NCBI GenBank assembly: GCA_038138625.1
Contig: JAYQEA010000072.1
Location: 1 to 21,237, forward strand
Reading direction: 5' to 3'
From: JAQXDR01 sp038138625
Lineage (GTDB): Bacteria; Pseudomonadota; Alphaproteobacteria; Rhodobacterales; Rhodobacteraceae
DNA length: 21,237 bases
Part shown: one piece after another, positions 1 to 7,357 of the stretch
Layout: the number at the start of each line of letters is the position of its first letter
Position numbering within the stretch: position 1 is the first letter of the stretch
Translations under genes and position numbers: made by a program
The notes under the pieces: generated by a model
Databases searched by the model: none
The model's input: the letters and a program-made list of their open reading frames with translations, nothing else
Told to the model about the DNA's origin: nothing

Positions 1-76
1 AAGGTCCAATCTTCTGATCAAAAACACCTCATGACCGCGCAATACACGCAGAGGGCGTCGTGGCGGCACACGCATC

Positions 77-229
77 CTACGGATGAATCGGGCCGTCCTT
101 TGCGTATGAAGTGCTTCCCAGGTCTGGAAAGTTTTTGAGGTTCTTTATTGCACGTCCTGACGGTATGAAACGCGCGACGCCACGGCTCAACTTGACGTGC
201 GCCAACTTTACAGGGGTCTTTTTAGACAC
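77..229 (-). other. Possible small basic ORF (50 aa), unassigned
   Basis: This is a stop-free minus-strand frame that can start at a GTG (229-227) and ends at TAG (79-77). It would encode about 50 residues rich in Lys and Arg, beginning VSKKTPVKLAHVKL and ending KDGPIHP. The frame stays open upstream into the threonine aldolase region, so it could also be the tail of a longer degraded frame. The purine run AAAAGG directly abuts the GTG, which is too close to act as a normal ribosome binding site. It lies 47 bp downstream of the threonine aldolase stop, on the same strand. I recognise no family. The rest of positions 1-276 shows no gene. Confidence 0.2.
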
Positions 230-276
230 CTTTTGTTTTAATACATCACCCCATGCCGCCCTGACTGCGTCCCGCG

Positions 277-1323
277 TTACCCTGCAGGAAGCAGGTCCAG
301 GAACTGGTCGATCCCATCAGATGTTTGTGCCCAATCACAGACAAATCGTGCCATAAGCGGCTGGTCGTCAGGGGCATCCATGGATCCTTCGAACAAATGG
401 TAGGATGCCCCCGCGCTGAAGGCAGCCTGATGCCAGCCGCGGGGCATTCTGGCAAAGAGCATGTTTGCGCGTGGATCATTGACGATCTCGACCCGATTGT
501 GCTTGCGCAGCCCCTGCGTCAGCCGGGAGCATGCAGCGTTCGCTTGTTGTGCAAGATCAATCCACAGGTCGTTTTGCAAATAGGCTGCCATTTGTGCCGC
601 GAGATAGCGGTGTTTGGAAAACAGATGCCCCCCCCGCTTGCGGAGGTATTCGAAATGTTGTGCTTTGGCAGGGTCAAAATAGACGACGGCTTCGACCCCC
701 AACAGGCCATTCTTGGTCCCACCGAAGCTGACCACATCCACCCCTGCCTTCCACGTCATATCCGCGGCAGAGCATCCAAGTGCCACCATGGCATTGGCAA
801 AGCGTGCACCATCCAAATGTACCGGCAGCCCAAATTCTTTGGCGACAGAGCAGAGATTTTGCAGCGTCTCAAGGTCATAGACATTGCCACGTTCTGTCAC
901 TTGTGTAATCGACACCGGACCTCGGCCCGGGCCATGAACACCGCGTGTTTCTGCCCCGAGGATTGTGGCGCGCAGAGCCTGAGGTGTCATCCGGTCGTCG
1001 CCGGGAACCAAGGTCAGCTTGGCGCCGCCGGTAAAGAATTCTGGCGCGTTGCATTCGTCTTCGTGGATATGCGCTACAGGAGAACAAAAAACAGTTTGCC
1101 ATGGATGGCACAGGCTGGCCAAGGCTAGGCTGTTTGCGGCAGAGCCAGTTGCCACCAAAAACACCTGCGCGTCTGGTGCGTCAAAAATCCGTCGGATCTC
1201 GGATTGGACCTTGGCGGTAAGCTCATCATTCCCATAGGCCATTGTATAGCCGGAATTCGCGTTCACCAGCGCGTCCATCACTTGTGCGGGGACAGTACCG
1301 GAATTGTCAGAGGCAAAGTGCAT
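277..1323 (-). CDS. ltaE: Low-specificity L-threonine aldolase (PLP-dependent)
   Basis: The 348-residue protein belongs to the beta-eliminating lyase/threonine aldolase fold-type I PLP family, which cleaves L-threonine or L-allo-threonine to glycine and acetaldehyde in the cytosol. Visible landmarks are the N-terminal FASDNSGTVP, the ATGSAAN phosphate-side loop (58-64), HIHEDE (85-90), the HLDGARF motif with the PLP-contacting Asp171, and FGGTKNG with the Schiff-base Lys204. Length is normal for the family. The ATG at 1323 is supported by AGGAG seven bases upstream. It is the last gene of a ribF / YcgN-family / aldolase run, with only 15 bp to the preceding stop codon, so it is probably co-transcribed. 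Exact stereospecificity cannot be read from sequence. Related beta-eliminating lyases are the main alternative. Confidence 0.9.
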   Translation of the reverse strand: MHFASDNSGTVPAQVMDALVNANSGYTMAYGNDELTAKVQSEIRRIFDAPDAQVFLVATGSAANSLALASLCHPWQTVFCSPVAHIHEDECNAPEFFTGGAKLTLVPGDDRMTPQALRATILGAETRGVHGPGRGPVSITQVTERGNVYDLETLQNLCSVAKEFGLPVHLDGARFANAMVALGCSAADMTWKAGVDVVSFGGTKNGLLGVEAVVYFDPAKAQHFEYLRKRGGHLFSKHRYLAAQMAAYLQNDLWIDLAQQANAACSRLTQGLRKHNRVEIVNDPRANMLFARMPRGWHQAAFSAGASYHLFEGSMDAPDDQPLMARFVCDWAQTSDGIDQFLDLLPAG

Positions 1324-1338
1324 GATGGGGCTCCTGCG

Positions 1339-1809
1339 TCATACGGGTTCTTCGATAATGTGATCTTCCCAGTCGTCGTCGTCGACATTAAATTCCGGCA
1401 CTGTCTGCCCGATCATCGACACCCCAGCCTGATGCACACTATCTGATGAGCCAGTAAGCAAAGGATGCCAGTCCGGCAGTGGCTCATTTTGCCAAACGAG
1501 CAAATAGGCGCAGGTGCGTGGCAACCAATAGCTGTGTTGTTCCACAGTGGCAGGCGTCAGCACGATACATTCCGGCACATATTTGTGACGACCTCGGTAA
1601 TGCGAACAATGACATGACGTGTCATCGAACAAACGACAGGCCACCCGTGTCAGAAACACTTCGCCCGAGATATCATCTTCGATCTTGTTCAGACAACATT
1701 TCCCGCATCCATCGCACAATGCTTCCCATTCGGGTTGTGTCAGCTTTTCAAGGGGAATGGACTTCCAAAATTCGGACCGCAGGCCGGTACGTTCAATCGG
1801 ATCTGTCAT
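1339..1809 (-). CDS. YcgN family (UPF0260) cysteine-cluster protein
   Basis: This 156-residue protein is dominated by a cysteine cluster: CDGCGKCC at 32-39, then Cys58, Cys66, Cys68, Cys81 and Cys100. The pattern is that of the YcgN/UPF0260 family and related putative zinc- or iron-chelating domains. The family's function is not established; the cysteines suggest metal or Fe-S binding, which is inference. I chose the ATG at 1809-1807 rather than an in-frame ATG 33 bases upstream, because the chosen start overlaps the ribF stop as ATGA (a classic coupling arrangement) and begins with the family-like MTDPIERTGLRSEFW. The C-terminus is acidic (NVDDDDWEDH). It lies between ribF and the threonine aldolase in one compact transcription unit. 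Confidence 0.85.
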   Translation of the reverse strand: MTDPIERTGLRSEFWKSIPLEKLTQPEWEALCDGCGKCCLNKIEDDISGEVFLTRVACRLFDDTSCHCSHYRGRHKYVPECIVLTPATVEQHSYWLPRTCAYLLVWQNEPLPDWHPLLTGSSDSVHQAGVSMIGQTVPEFNVDDDDWEDHIIEEPV

Positions 1810-2738
1810 ACCGTTTCCAGTATGCGTCGTGCCTGCGCACAATCCGCATCCATCTGTGATATCAGCTCTGGCAAGCCATTAAAACGTGCCTCTGGCCGAA
1901 GATAATCTACAAGGGCAACTGACAGGACAGTGCCATACAAGTCACCGGAAAAGTCGAATAAAAAGGTTTCCAGATTTGGAATGTCACCGTCAAACATGGG
2001 ACGAACGCCAAGCGATGCAGCCCCTTGGTATCGGCCTGCGTGCGGGCCGTCAGCGATGTCAACCAGAGCGGCATAGACGCCAAATTTTGGTTGGTGCAAG
2101 CCTGCCAGGGACATATTTGCTGTGGGATAGCCCAGGTCTCGGCCACGCTGTTCCCCGCCAATAACCGGGCCTTCTATCCGATGCCAGTGACCCAACATGG
2201 TTGCTGCATCCGCAGGGCGCCCCTCGGACAGGGCCTTGCGGATCGCTGTGGACGAGAACCGTCCGTCTGCACCCCCGACGATTTCAGCCACGCTGACATC
2301 AAATCCCATCTGTGTCCCAAAACGTTGCAGGTCTTCGGGACCACCGGCACGGCCCTGACCAAACCGGAAGTCTTCACCGATCACCAAATGGCGCAATCCC
2401 AGGCCATCGACGATCACCTGCTGGGCAAAGTCTTTTGGCGACAGACCTGCCAGTGCTTGGGTGAAATTCAGGTCATACAGCCGTTCCACACCAATTTTTT
2501 CCAACCGCGATGTACGTGCGGCAGGGCTCATCAACCGAAAAGCCGGAGCCTGCGGTTGAAAGAATTCCCGCGGATGGGGTGAAAACGTCAAAACGCCAAG
2601 CGGTGCGTCGGGGCATGCAGCCTTGGCCTGCGCGATCACGGCCTGATGGCCCAAGTGGACACCGTCAAAGTTACCGATGGCGGCACTGGCACCTCGGTCT
2701 TCAGGAGCGGTAAAAGCGGGGTCTCGTATGATCCTCAT
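1806..2738 (-). CDS. ribF: Bifunctional riboflavin kinase / FAD synthetase
   Basis: RibF phosphorylates riboflavin to FMN and then adenylylates FMN to FAD in the cytosol. The 310-residue protein has the usual two domains. The N-terminal nucleotidyltransferase carries GNFDGVHLGH (22-31), FSPHP (52-56), GEDFRFG (121-127) and the FSSTAIR signature (161-167). The C-terminal kinase carries GRDLGYPTAN (199-208) and NLETFLFDF (255-263) with its base glutamate. The ATG at 2738 gives the family's normal length and starts just before the first beta strand. An in-frame ATG 36 bases upstream adds only low-complexity sequence. Neither start has a strong Shine-Dalgarno. The stop overlaps the next gene's start as ATGA. 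FAD supply fits the flavoenzymes in the region, but that link is only contextual. Confidence 0.95.
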   Translation of the reverse strand: MRIIRDPAFTAPEDRGASAAIGNFDGVHLGHQAVIAQAKAACPDAPLGVLTFSPHPREFFQPQAPAFRLMSPAARTSRLEKIGVERLYDLNFTQALAGLSPKDFAQQVIVDGLGLRHLVIGEDFRFGQGRAGGPEDLQRFGTQMGFDVSVAEIVGGADGRFSSTAIRKALSEGRPADAATMLGHWHRIEGPVIGGEQRGRDLGYPTANMSLAGLHQPKFGVYAALVDIADGPHAGRYQGAASLGVRPMFDGDIPNLETFLFDFSGDLYGTVLSVALVDYLRPEARFNGLPELISQMDADCAQARRILETV

Positions 2739-3084
2739 GGTCAGACAGGTAGCCGTCACCAGCCGTGTGTGCAACCGCTCTGGTATGTGGTTTTTGGATT
2801 TTGAGCTGTATCATCTGACGACAAAGCCACAAATATCCGCGGATCGTGTTTCAGCATGTGTTTGTCAGCGCCAAGGTCGCCATCACTTCCAACTATCTGC
2901 GGGCAAAATGCGGGTGTGTCAGCCGATATGAAATCCTGTCTAGCTTGGTCAAAGCCTCGTAATCGCGAACGGAAAAGCTGCAAATCGACACGAGTATCCA
3001 GGGGGCGTTGTTTATATTTTCGTTCGGTTACAAAGAGGCGGCAAATGTTTTGAATATTGTCGTCAACCGCACCCGGCCTGTGTG
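2739..3084. other. 346-bp intergenic region upstream of ribF
   Basis: No gene can be supported here. The minus strand holds a stop-free frame that runs from about the maoC stop to TGA at 2758-2756. Its only usable starts are non-ATG (for example TTG at 2983, giving 75 residues). The product has no family features I recognise, and its codon use is less GC-biased than the flanking genes. The region probably contains the promoter for the ribF operon, but I see no convincing -35/-10 pair, and no terminator behind maoC. Confidence 0.4.
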
Positions 3085-3528
3085 TCAGTCGAATTTGCGC
3101 GACGGTGCCAGAACCATCGCCTCACCAACAAGCACTTTTTTGCCGTCCACTGCACAGTGGCAGTCCAGTTTGACGCGCCGTTTGCGGATGTCTATATCGG
3201 CCACTTTCACCTCGGCGTAGACCATGTCACCGGGTCGCACTGGCGCCAGAAACTTTAGTGTTTGACCCATATATACCGTACCGTGTCCTGGCAGCTGTTC
3301 ACCGATCACCGCAGAAATCAGCCCGGCGGTAAGCATGCCATGGGCGATCCGGCCCTCAAAGATGGTATCTTGCGCATAGTCATCGTCCATATGCACTGGG
3401 TTATGGTCGGTTGAGACCTGTGCAAACATTTGTATGTCTTGGTCAGTCACGACCTTGCGTAGGTGGCGGGCCATGCCCATCTCGATATCTTCGATACAGA
3501 TCGTACCTCGTGGTAGGTTATCGAGCAT
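3085..3528 (-). CDS. MaoC-like (R)-specific enoyl hydratase family protein
   Basis: This 147-residue single hot-dog domain protein has the hydratase-2 motif STDHNPVHMDDDYA, with the expected catalytic pair Asp41 and His46, followed by GRIAHGML (59-66). Proteins of this group hydrate enoyl-CoA to (R)-3-hydroxyacyl-CoA or act in related acyl-CoA steps; the substrate cannot be told from sequence. I chose the ATG at 3528 because GAGGG lies five bases upstream. An ATG four codons earlier (3540) is possible but has no such site. It follows the HAD phosphatase by about 100 bp on the same strand. A perfect palindrome flanked by repeats lies just upstream (separate entry), which may be its control region. 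Confidence 0.88.
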   Translation of the reverse strand: MLDNLPRGTICIEDIEMGMARHLRKVVTDQDIQMFAQVSTDHNPVHMDDDYAQDTIFEGRIAHGMLTAGLISAVIGEQLPGHGTVYMGQTLKFLAPVRPGDMVYAEVKVADIDIRKRRVKLDCHCAVDGKKVLVGEAMVLAPSRKFD

Positions 3529-3553
3529 TTTGGCCCTCATTTCGCGCGGTTGT

Positions 3554-3592
3554 GAAATTTTCAGACGACTTTTAGTGCCGGCACGAAATTTT
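3554..3592. promoter_or_regulatory. Palindrome flanked by direct repeats upstream of maoC-like gene
   Basis: A perfect 10-bp palindrome, GTGCCGGCAC (3575-3584), lies between two direct copies of GAAATTTT (3554-3561 and 3585-3592), which start 31 bp apart, about three helical turns. It sits 26-64 bp upstream of the maoC-like start, in the gap after the HAD gene. The position suits an operator or promoter element. No regulator is identified, so the role is inference. Confidence 0.3.
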
Positions 3593-3631
3593 ATTACTTT
3601 GCCGATGCAGAAAAATCAACAGGATTTTTTG

Positions 3632-4504
3632 TCAGCGCAGAAAGCCGATAGAATAGGTTGGCGAACTATTTTCCGCCTCCAAGAAAGAGCTTAGCGCCTG
3701 AGCATCAGGTTGTTGTGTCGTTTTGGTCTGGGCTGCGGCCAAGCCGCCAGTGATAAAAAGCGAATCGATGTCTTCTCCGACAGCGCCCGCGATGTCGGTT
3801 AACACCCCATCGCCAATCGCCAGGACACGGCTATCGTCTATCGAACGTCCCAGCTCCGTCAATCTGCGTCGTGCCAAGTCATAGATCGGGGGATGCGGCT
3901 TGCCAAAGTAAAGGCTCTCGCCGCCCATTTCGGTGTAGAGCTGTGCCAATGCGCCTGCGCACCACTCACGTCGTTCACCCCTGTCCACCACGATATCCGG
4001 GTTGGCACAGAGCAGCTTTAAACCATGCGTTTTGGCGTACAGAAACTGCTGCCGGTTGACTGCCGGATCCGCAAATGGATCAAAGGGACCACAGCAGACT
4101 ATGCCCTCGGCCTGTTCCAGTGGCACGTCGGTTATTTCGACGGTGCTGTCCAGTTGATCCATCGGTTGCAGAAAAGGCCGGTCGAAAGGTTGTCCCATAA
4201 ACCAGATTTTTGTGCCAACCGCTCCGCCGAACAGAGCCGTGCGGGCACTGTCACCGCTGGTTGCGATGCTGTCATAGGCGTCTAACGGTACACCAAAGCG
4301 AACCAGTTGTTTGGCTACCTCGGACCGTGCGCGGGGGGCGTTGGTGACCAAAACCACGGCCCCACCTTTGCTGCGAAAGGTCTGTAATGCAGCAACGGCA
4401 TCGGGAAAAGCTGTTACACCGTTGTGCACGCAGCCCCAAAGATCGACAAAAAGTGCGTCATATTGGTCGGAAATGTCGGATAAATGCGGGATGATTTTGG
4501 TCAT
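3632..4504 (-). CDS. TIGR01459-type HAD superfamily (class IIA) hydrolase
   Basis: This 290-residue protein has HAD class II motifs in order: DLWGCVHNG (21-29, nucleophile Asp21), TNAPR (54-58), GKPHPP with Lys202 (201-206), and GDGVLTDIAGA (231-241) with Asp232 and Asp237 for magnesium. Asp at nucleophile +2 is replaced by Trp23, as I recall for the TIGR01459 group as a whole (DxWG). It is a presumed phosphatase of unknown substrate. The ATG at 4504 is preceded by AAGAGG with a five-base spacer; an in-frame ATG 69 bases upstream lacks support. In alphaproteobacteria this family is often found near ribF, and here one gene separates them, so a role around flavin phosphates or precursors is a reasonable but untested inference. 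Confidence 0.88.
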   Translation of the reverse strand: MTKIIPHLSDISDQYDALFVDLWGCVHNGVTAFPDAVAALQTFRSKGGAVVLVTNAPRARSEVAKQLVRFGVPLDAYDSIATSGDSARTALFGGAVGTKIWFMGQPFDRPFLQPMDQLDSTVEITDVPLEQAEGIVCCGPFDPFADPAVNRQQFLYAKTHGLKLLCANPDIVVDRGERREWCAGALAQLYTEMGGESLYFGKPHPPIYDLARRRLTELGRSIDDSRVLAIGDGVLTDIAGAVGEDIDSLFITGGLAAAQTKTTQQPDAQALSSFLEAENSSPTYSIGFLR

Positions 4505-4861
4505 GGGGGCCTCTTGTCGATTGACGGTTGTATGGCAAGTCCGAACCCCGTTTAAAAGCATAAACCGCAACAAGGCCTGTACTTGTGGGACAGGTGGCTT
4601 GTGGACGATACATCGTCATTGCTGCCACCTATGCGCCGCAGGCATTCAGATGAAGCCAGGAGTTTTAGCCCGAATACGATATTGTCTTCTCAGCCCTTCG
4701 GGTCTCGAACCGCGAAAGCTGATCGCGTAAATGTGCCAAAGCATATCCTATGCCGGACGGGTTCTGCTTTCATGATGCCGGGCGAGCGTCAAAGCCATCG
4801 GGTCCCGTCTGTTCAAGATACCGACCAGACGGGAATACGCGCGCATGTGACCAAAGGACGA
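4505..4861. other. 357-bp intergenic region between ppaC and HAD gene
   Basis: No coding region is supported. The main structure is an inverted repeat, CCCGTCTG (4804-4811) and CAGACGGG (4826-4833), with a 14-base loop, 28 bp past the ppaC stop. It lacks a T-run on either strand, so it may be a weak or Rho-assisted end for ppaC rather than a standard terminator. I see no clear promoter for the HAD gene. Confidence 0.35.
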
Positions 4862-5785
4862 TCAGATCGTCAGGTTTGGGATAATTTGTTTTTTCCGGCT
4901 CATCACACCCGGTAAAACCACCGTGTCGTCCGTTACCACGACACCAAAGCTTTTTTCTGCAAGAGATTTGACAACCTCGTTCGGGACCAGCAACGTGGCC
5001 TCTTCGCGAATGATATCGACGACAAACAGCAAAACCTGATCGACGCCATCTTCGGCGCAGACGTCCGCATAACTAGCCATCAGGCTTTTCTTGCGATCAA
5101 GGGGTATGGCAGGGGCTGTGGTCTCAAGGACGGAAACGCGGCAGTTGATATCGTTTACCGCATATTTTTTGCTGTCCATCCGGATAAGATCAGCGTCTGA
5201 AAAAGCAGACACGTCAGACTTGGCTGCAAACATCTCTGCCGCATAGGACGCCAAATCAATATCCAGATCCTCAGCCAGGGCAACAGCGGTCGCACGATCG
5301 TGGTCGGTTGTGGTTGGACTGCGGAATTCCAACGTGTCCGACAGAATACAAGACAAAGCCACGCCCTTGATCGCGTCGGGCATCTGATCGCGTGCCTCCG
5401 GTCCCATCAGGTCCAGCATGATGGTTGCTGTACAGGCCAATGGCCGCACGGTGATATCAATCGGGCCCTTGGTTTCCAATCCACCTACCAGCTTGTGGTG
5501 GTCAATAATGGCACGGATATCCAACGCATTGACATTTTTGGGCAATTCACTGGGATTGTTCGTATCCACGATGATGACCGATGCACCGTCTTCGAAACTG
5601 TCGTTGATGACCGGCGTGTCGATATTCCAGTACTTCAAAACAAAGGCGGCCTCGGTATTGGGCGTGCCCAATAGGGTGGGTGTGGCTGTCTGGCCTTGGA
5701 TCTGGTTAAGATACCACGCCCAAAGGATGGGGCTGCCTGTGCTATCGGTGTCAGGAGAATAGTGGCCAAAAATATGGATCGTCAT
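4862..5785 (-). CDS. ppaC: Manganese-dependent (family II) inorganic pyrophosphatase
   Basis: The enzyme hydrolyses pyrophosphate to phosphate in the cytosol, pulling biosynthetic reactions forward. The 307-residue protein is a DHH-family member with the family II layout: GHYSPDTDS (7-15; metal ligands His8, Asp12, Asp14), VDTNN (Asp74), DHH (95-97), a SDTLEFRSPTTTDHD segment at roughly 148-162, and the C-terminal SRKKQIIP (296-303) that contacts substrate in this family. There is no CBS insert, so it is the simple form. The ATG at 5785 is supported by GAGGA four bases upstream. It stands alone, about 75 bp downstream of the MFS gene on the same strand. Confidence 0.95.
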   Translation of the reverse strand: MTIHIFGHYSPDTDSTGSPILWAWYLNQIQGQTATPTLLGTPNTEAAFVLKYWNIDTPVINDSFEDGASVIIVDTNNPSELPKNVNALDIRAIIDHHKLVGGLETKGPIDITVRPLACTATIMLDLMGPEARDQMPDAIKGVALSCILSDTLEFRSPTTTDHDRATAVALAEDLDIDLASYAAEMFAAKSDVSAFSDADLIRMDSKKYAVNDINCRVSVLETTAPAIPLDRKKSLMASYADVCAEDGVDQVLLFVVDIIREEATLLVPNEVVKSLAEKSFGVVVTDDTVVLPGVMSRKKQIIPNLTI

Positions 5786-5860
5786 CGTGTCCTCGGGTGC
5801 TTTTGGCTTAGCTTATAGGATGCAAGTTTTACGCTGTCACGGGGGGGCAGCGTAGTGCGG

Positions 5861-7078
5861 CTATGCGTCCTGCACAGAGCGTTTTGGAAGGATTAAAAGC
5901 GCCAAAGCGGCAAAGACGGATAGGGCTGCTGCAAGTGCTGCAGATCCGCCAAATCCAACGACCTCTGCTCCCAAGGCAAAAAAACCTGCGGCAAGCAGCA
6001 TGGACGTCACATTGGTGACGGCGATCAATGCGCCGCCTGCGCCGGGCCGGTGTGCCAGTAAGTCCTGAAGCATCGCAAGAGGTAAGGATAGGATAACGCC
6101 CGCGCCCAAGCCCGCTGGGATCAAAAGCCACCAGACATCACGCATGTCCGATGCCTGCCATAGCCCCAGCAGGAATACAGCGTAGACGACCGCTCCAACC
6201 GCGATCATGGGGCCGCGGCCAATAAGACGCGCCAGAAAGGGTGCTGCCAACATGGCTGGAATTTCGATCGCGGCGATAATGCCTGCAATCAATCCAGCTT
6301 GTGCTGGCTGACCGTTCAGGGTGCTGACAATCATCAAAGGCAACAGTGTATTTGGTAAGAAATTGGCCGACATTAAAACGGCAATCAAAACAATATGGAC
6401 CAGCACTATTGGCGCTGTTAGCTCGCGCAGGGCTTTCAGGGGTGAGGGTGCATCATTAGGCCGGTGTGCGCCCAAGTTTGATGGCCACAACAGCCAGACT
6501 GCCAATACGGCGATACAGTTGACTGCCGCCATCACGTAATAGGCCATCAAGATATCTGCCCCTAAGGTGACCGCCAAAGCACATGTCGGAGGCGTCAGCG
6601 CATAGGCAGCCGAAAATCCCGCACGTACCAAAGTCAACACTCGCGTGCGTTGATCCGTGCCGGTCCCTTTTGTTGCCAAACCCGCAATGGCAAATGTTTG
6701 CGACATAGAGGTCCCGCCAAGCGGTAAAATCACGGCATGAACGATTATGAAAAGCCATGCCGATGGTACGATGGTCATGGCTGCAGCCCCAAATGCGGTC
6801 ACACCGAAACTAAGTGCCAAAAGCATCTTGTGCCGACCGGTTTGATCACCCAGCACGCCCAATGCGATCGAGGCGCATACGCCAAGCACGGCGCCAAAGG
6901 CCAGAACACTTGCCAGACCCGTTTCTGACAAGCCCAAGCGTTCCACGGCAATGATTGCTTGAAACGGGCCCAATGCACCAAAGCCGACACCCCCAAGCAT
7001 GATGCTGAGCAATGCCAACCGCACAAGAGGTGATGCCAGAACACGAGATGAAGATACGAAAGCGGTGTCGGGCAACAA
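5861..7078 (-). CDS. MFS transporter, SetA/SetB sugar-efflux-like
   Basis: This 405-residue integral membrane protein has about twelve hydrophobic segments and the MFS loop 2-3 motif GVLGDQTGRHK (74-84). Similarity by eye to E. coli SetA/SetB sugar efflux proteins is seen at RAGFSAAYALTPP (152-164), AGLIAGIIAAIEIPAM (261-276) and LQDLLAHRPGAGG (337-349), so an exporter role is more likely than uptake; the substrate is unknown. The proposed start is TTG at 7078 with AGGA six bases upstream; a second TTG follows directly, and no upstream ATG is available. It is divergent from the aldehyde dehydrogenase, with a 279-bp shared intergenic region that may co-regulate them. Confidence 0.82.
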   Translation of the reverse strand: MLPDTAFVSSSRVLASPLVRLALLSIMLGGVGFGALGPFQAIIAVERLGLSETGLASVLAFGAVLGVCASIALGVLGDQTGRHKMLLALSFGVTAFGAAAMTIVPSAWLFIIVHAVILPLGGTSMSQTFAIAGLATKGTGTDQRTRVLTLVRAGFSAAYALTPPTCALAVTLGADILMAYYVMAAVNCIAVLAVWLLWPSNLGAHRPNDAPSPLKALRELTAPIVLVHIVLIAVLMSANFLPNTLLPLMIVSTLNGQPAQAGLIAGIIAAIEIPAMLAAPFLARLIGRGPMIAVGAVVYAVFLLGLWQASDMRDVWWLLIPAGLGAGVILSLPLAMLQDLLAHRPGAGGALIAVTNVTSMLLAAGFFALGAEVVGFGGSAALAAALSVFAALALLILPKRSVQDA

Positions 7079-7357
7079 AACGGATCCTGGATTAAGGTTG
7101 CGTGGCGGCTTTACTGCAAACCACCCCCTGTGGCCATGGGGATGGTCGACCTAATTTGAAATGTATATCCGACGGCAATCCCGTGGGACCCGCGCAGGGT
7201 GCTGTACTCTTATCTGAAGCTGCAAGGTTGTGATTTTTCGTTATTGCACCGACCCCTTTTGCACTGCGCTTCTTTTTGCGAAAGGCCATGGACAACGGGC
7301 GCATCTAAGACCATGCTGGCGGTCAAGTCCATCATTCCTAGAAGTCAGGTCTAAACC
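7079..7357. other. Divergent intergenic region, MFS exporter / aldehyde dehydrogenase
   Basis: This 279-bp region must hold both promoters. The only repeated element I can point to is TTGCAC at 7244-7249 and again at 7259-7264, 15 bp apart, in a T-rich tract about 100 bp ahead of the dehydrogenase. No gene is supported; short frames here lack starts and family features. Confidence 0.3.

Noticed and set aside
325..1128. 267-codon plus-strand open frame
   Set aside because: Antisense to the threonine aldolase, with no ribosome binding site or family features.
4804..4833. Inverted repeat as an intrinsic terminator for ppaC
   Set aside because: The stem is only 8 bp with a 14-base loop, and there is no T-run on the minus strand; kept only as a note in the intergenic entry.
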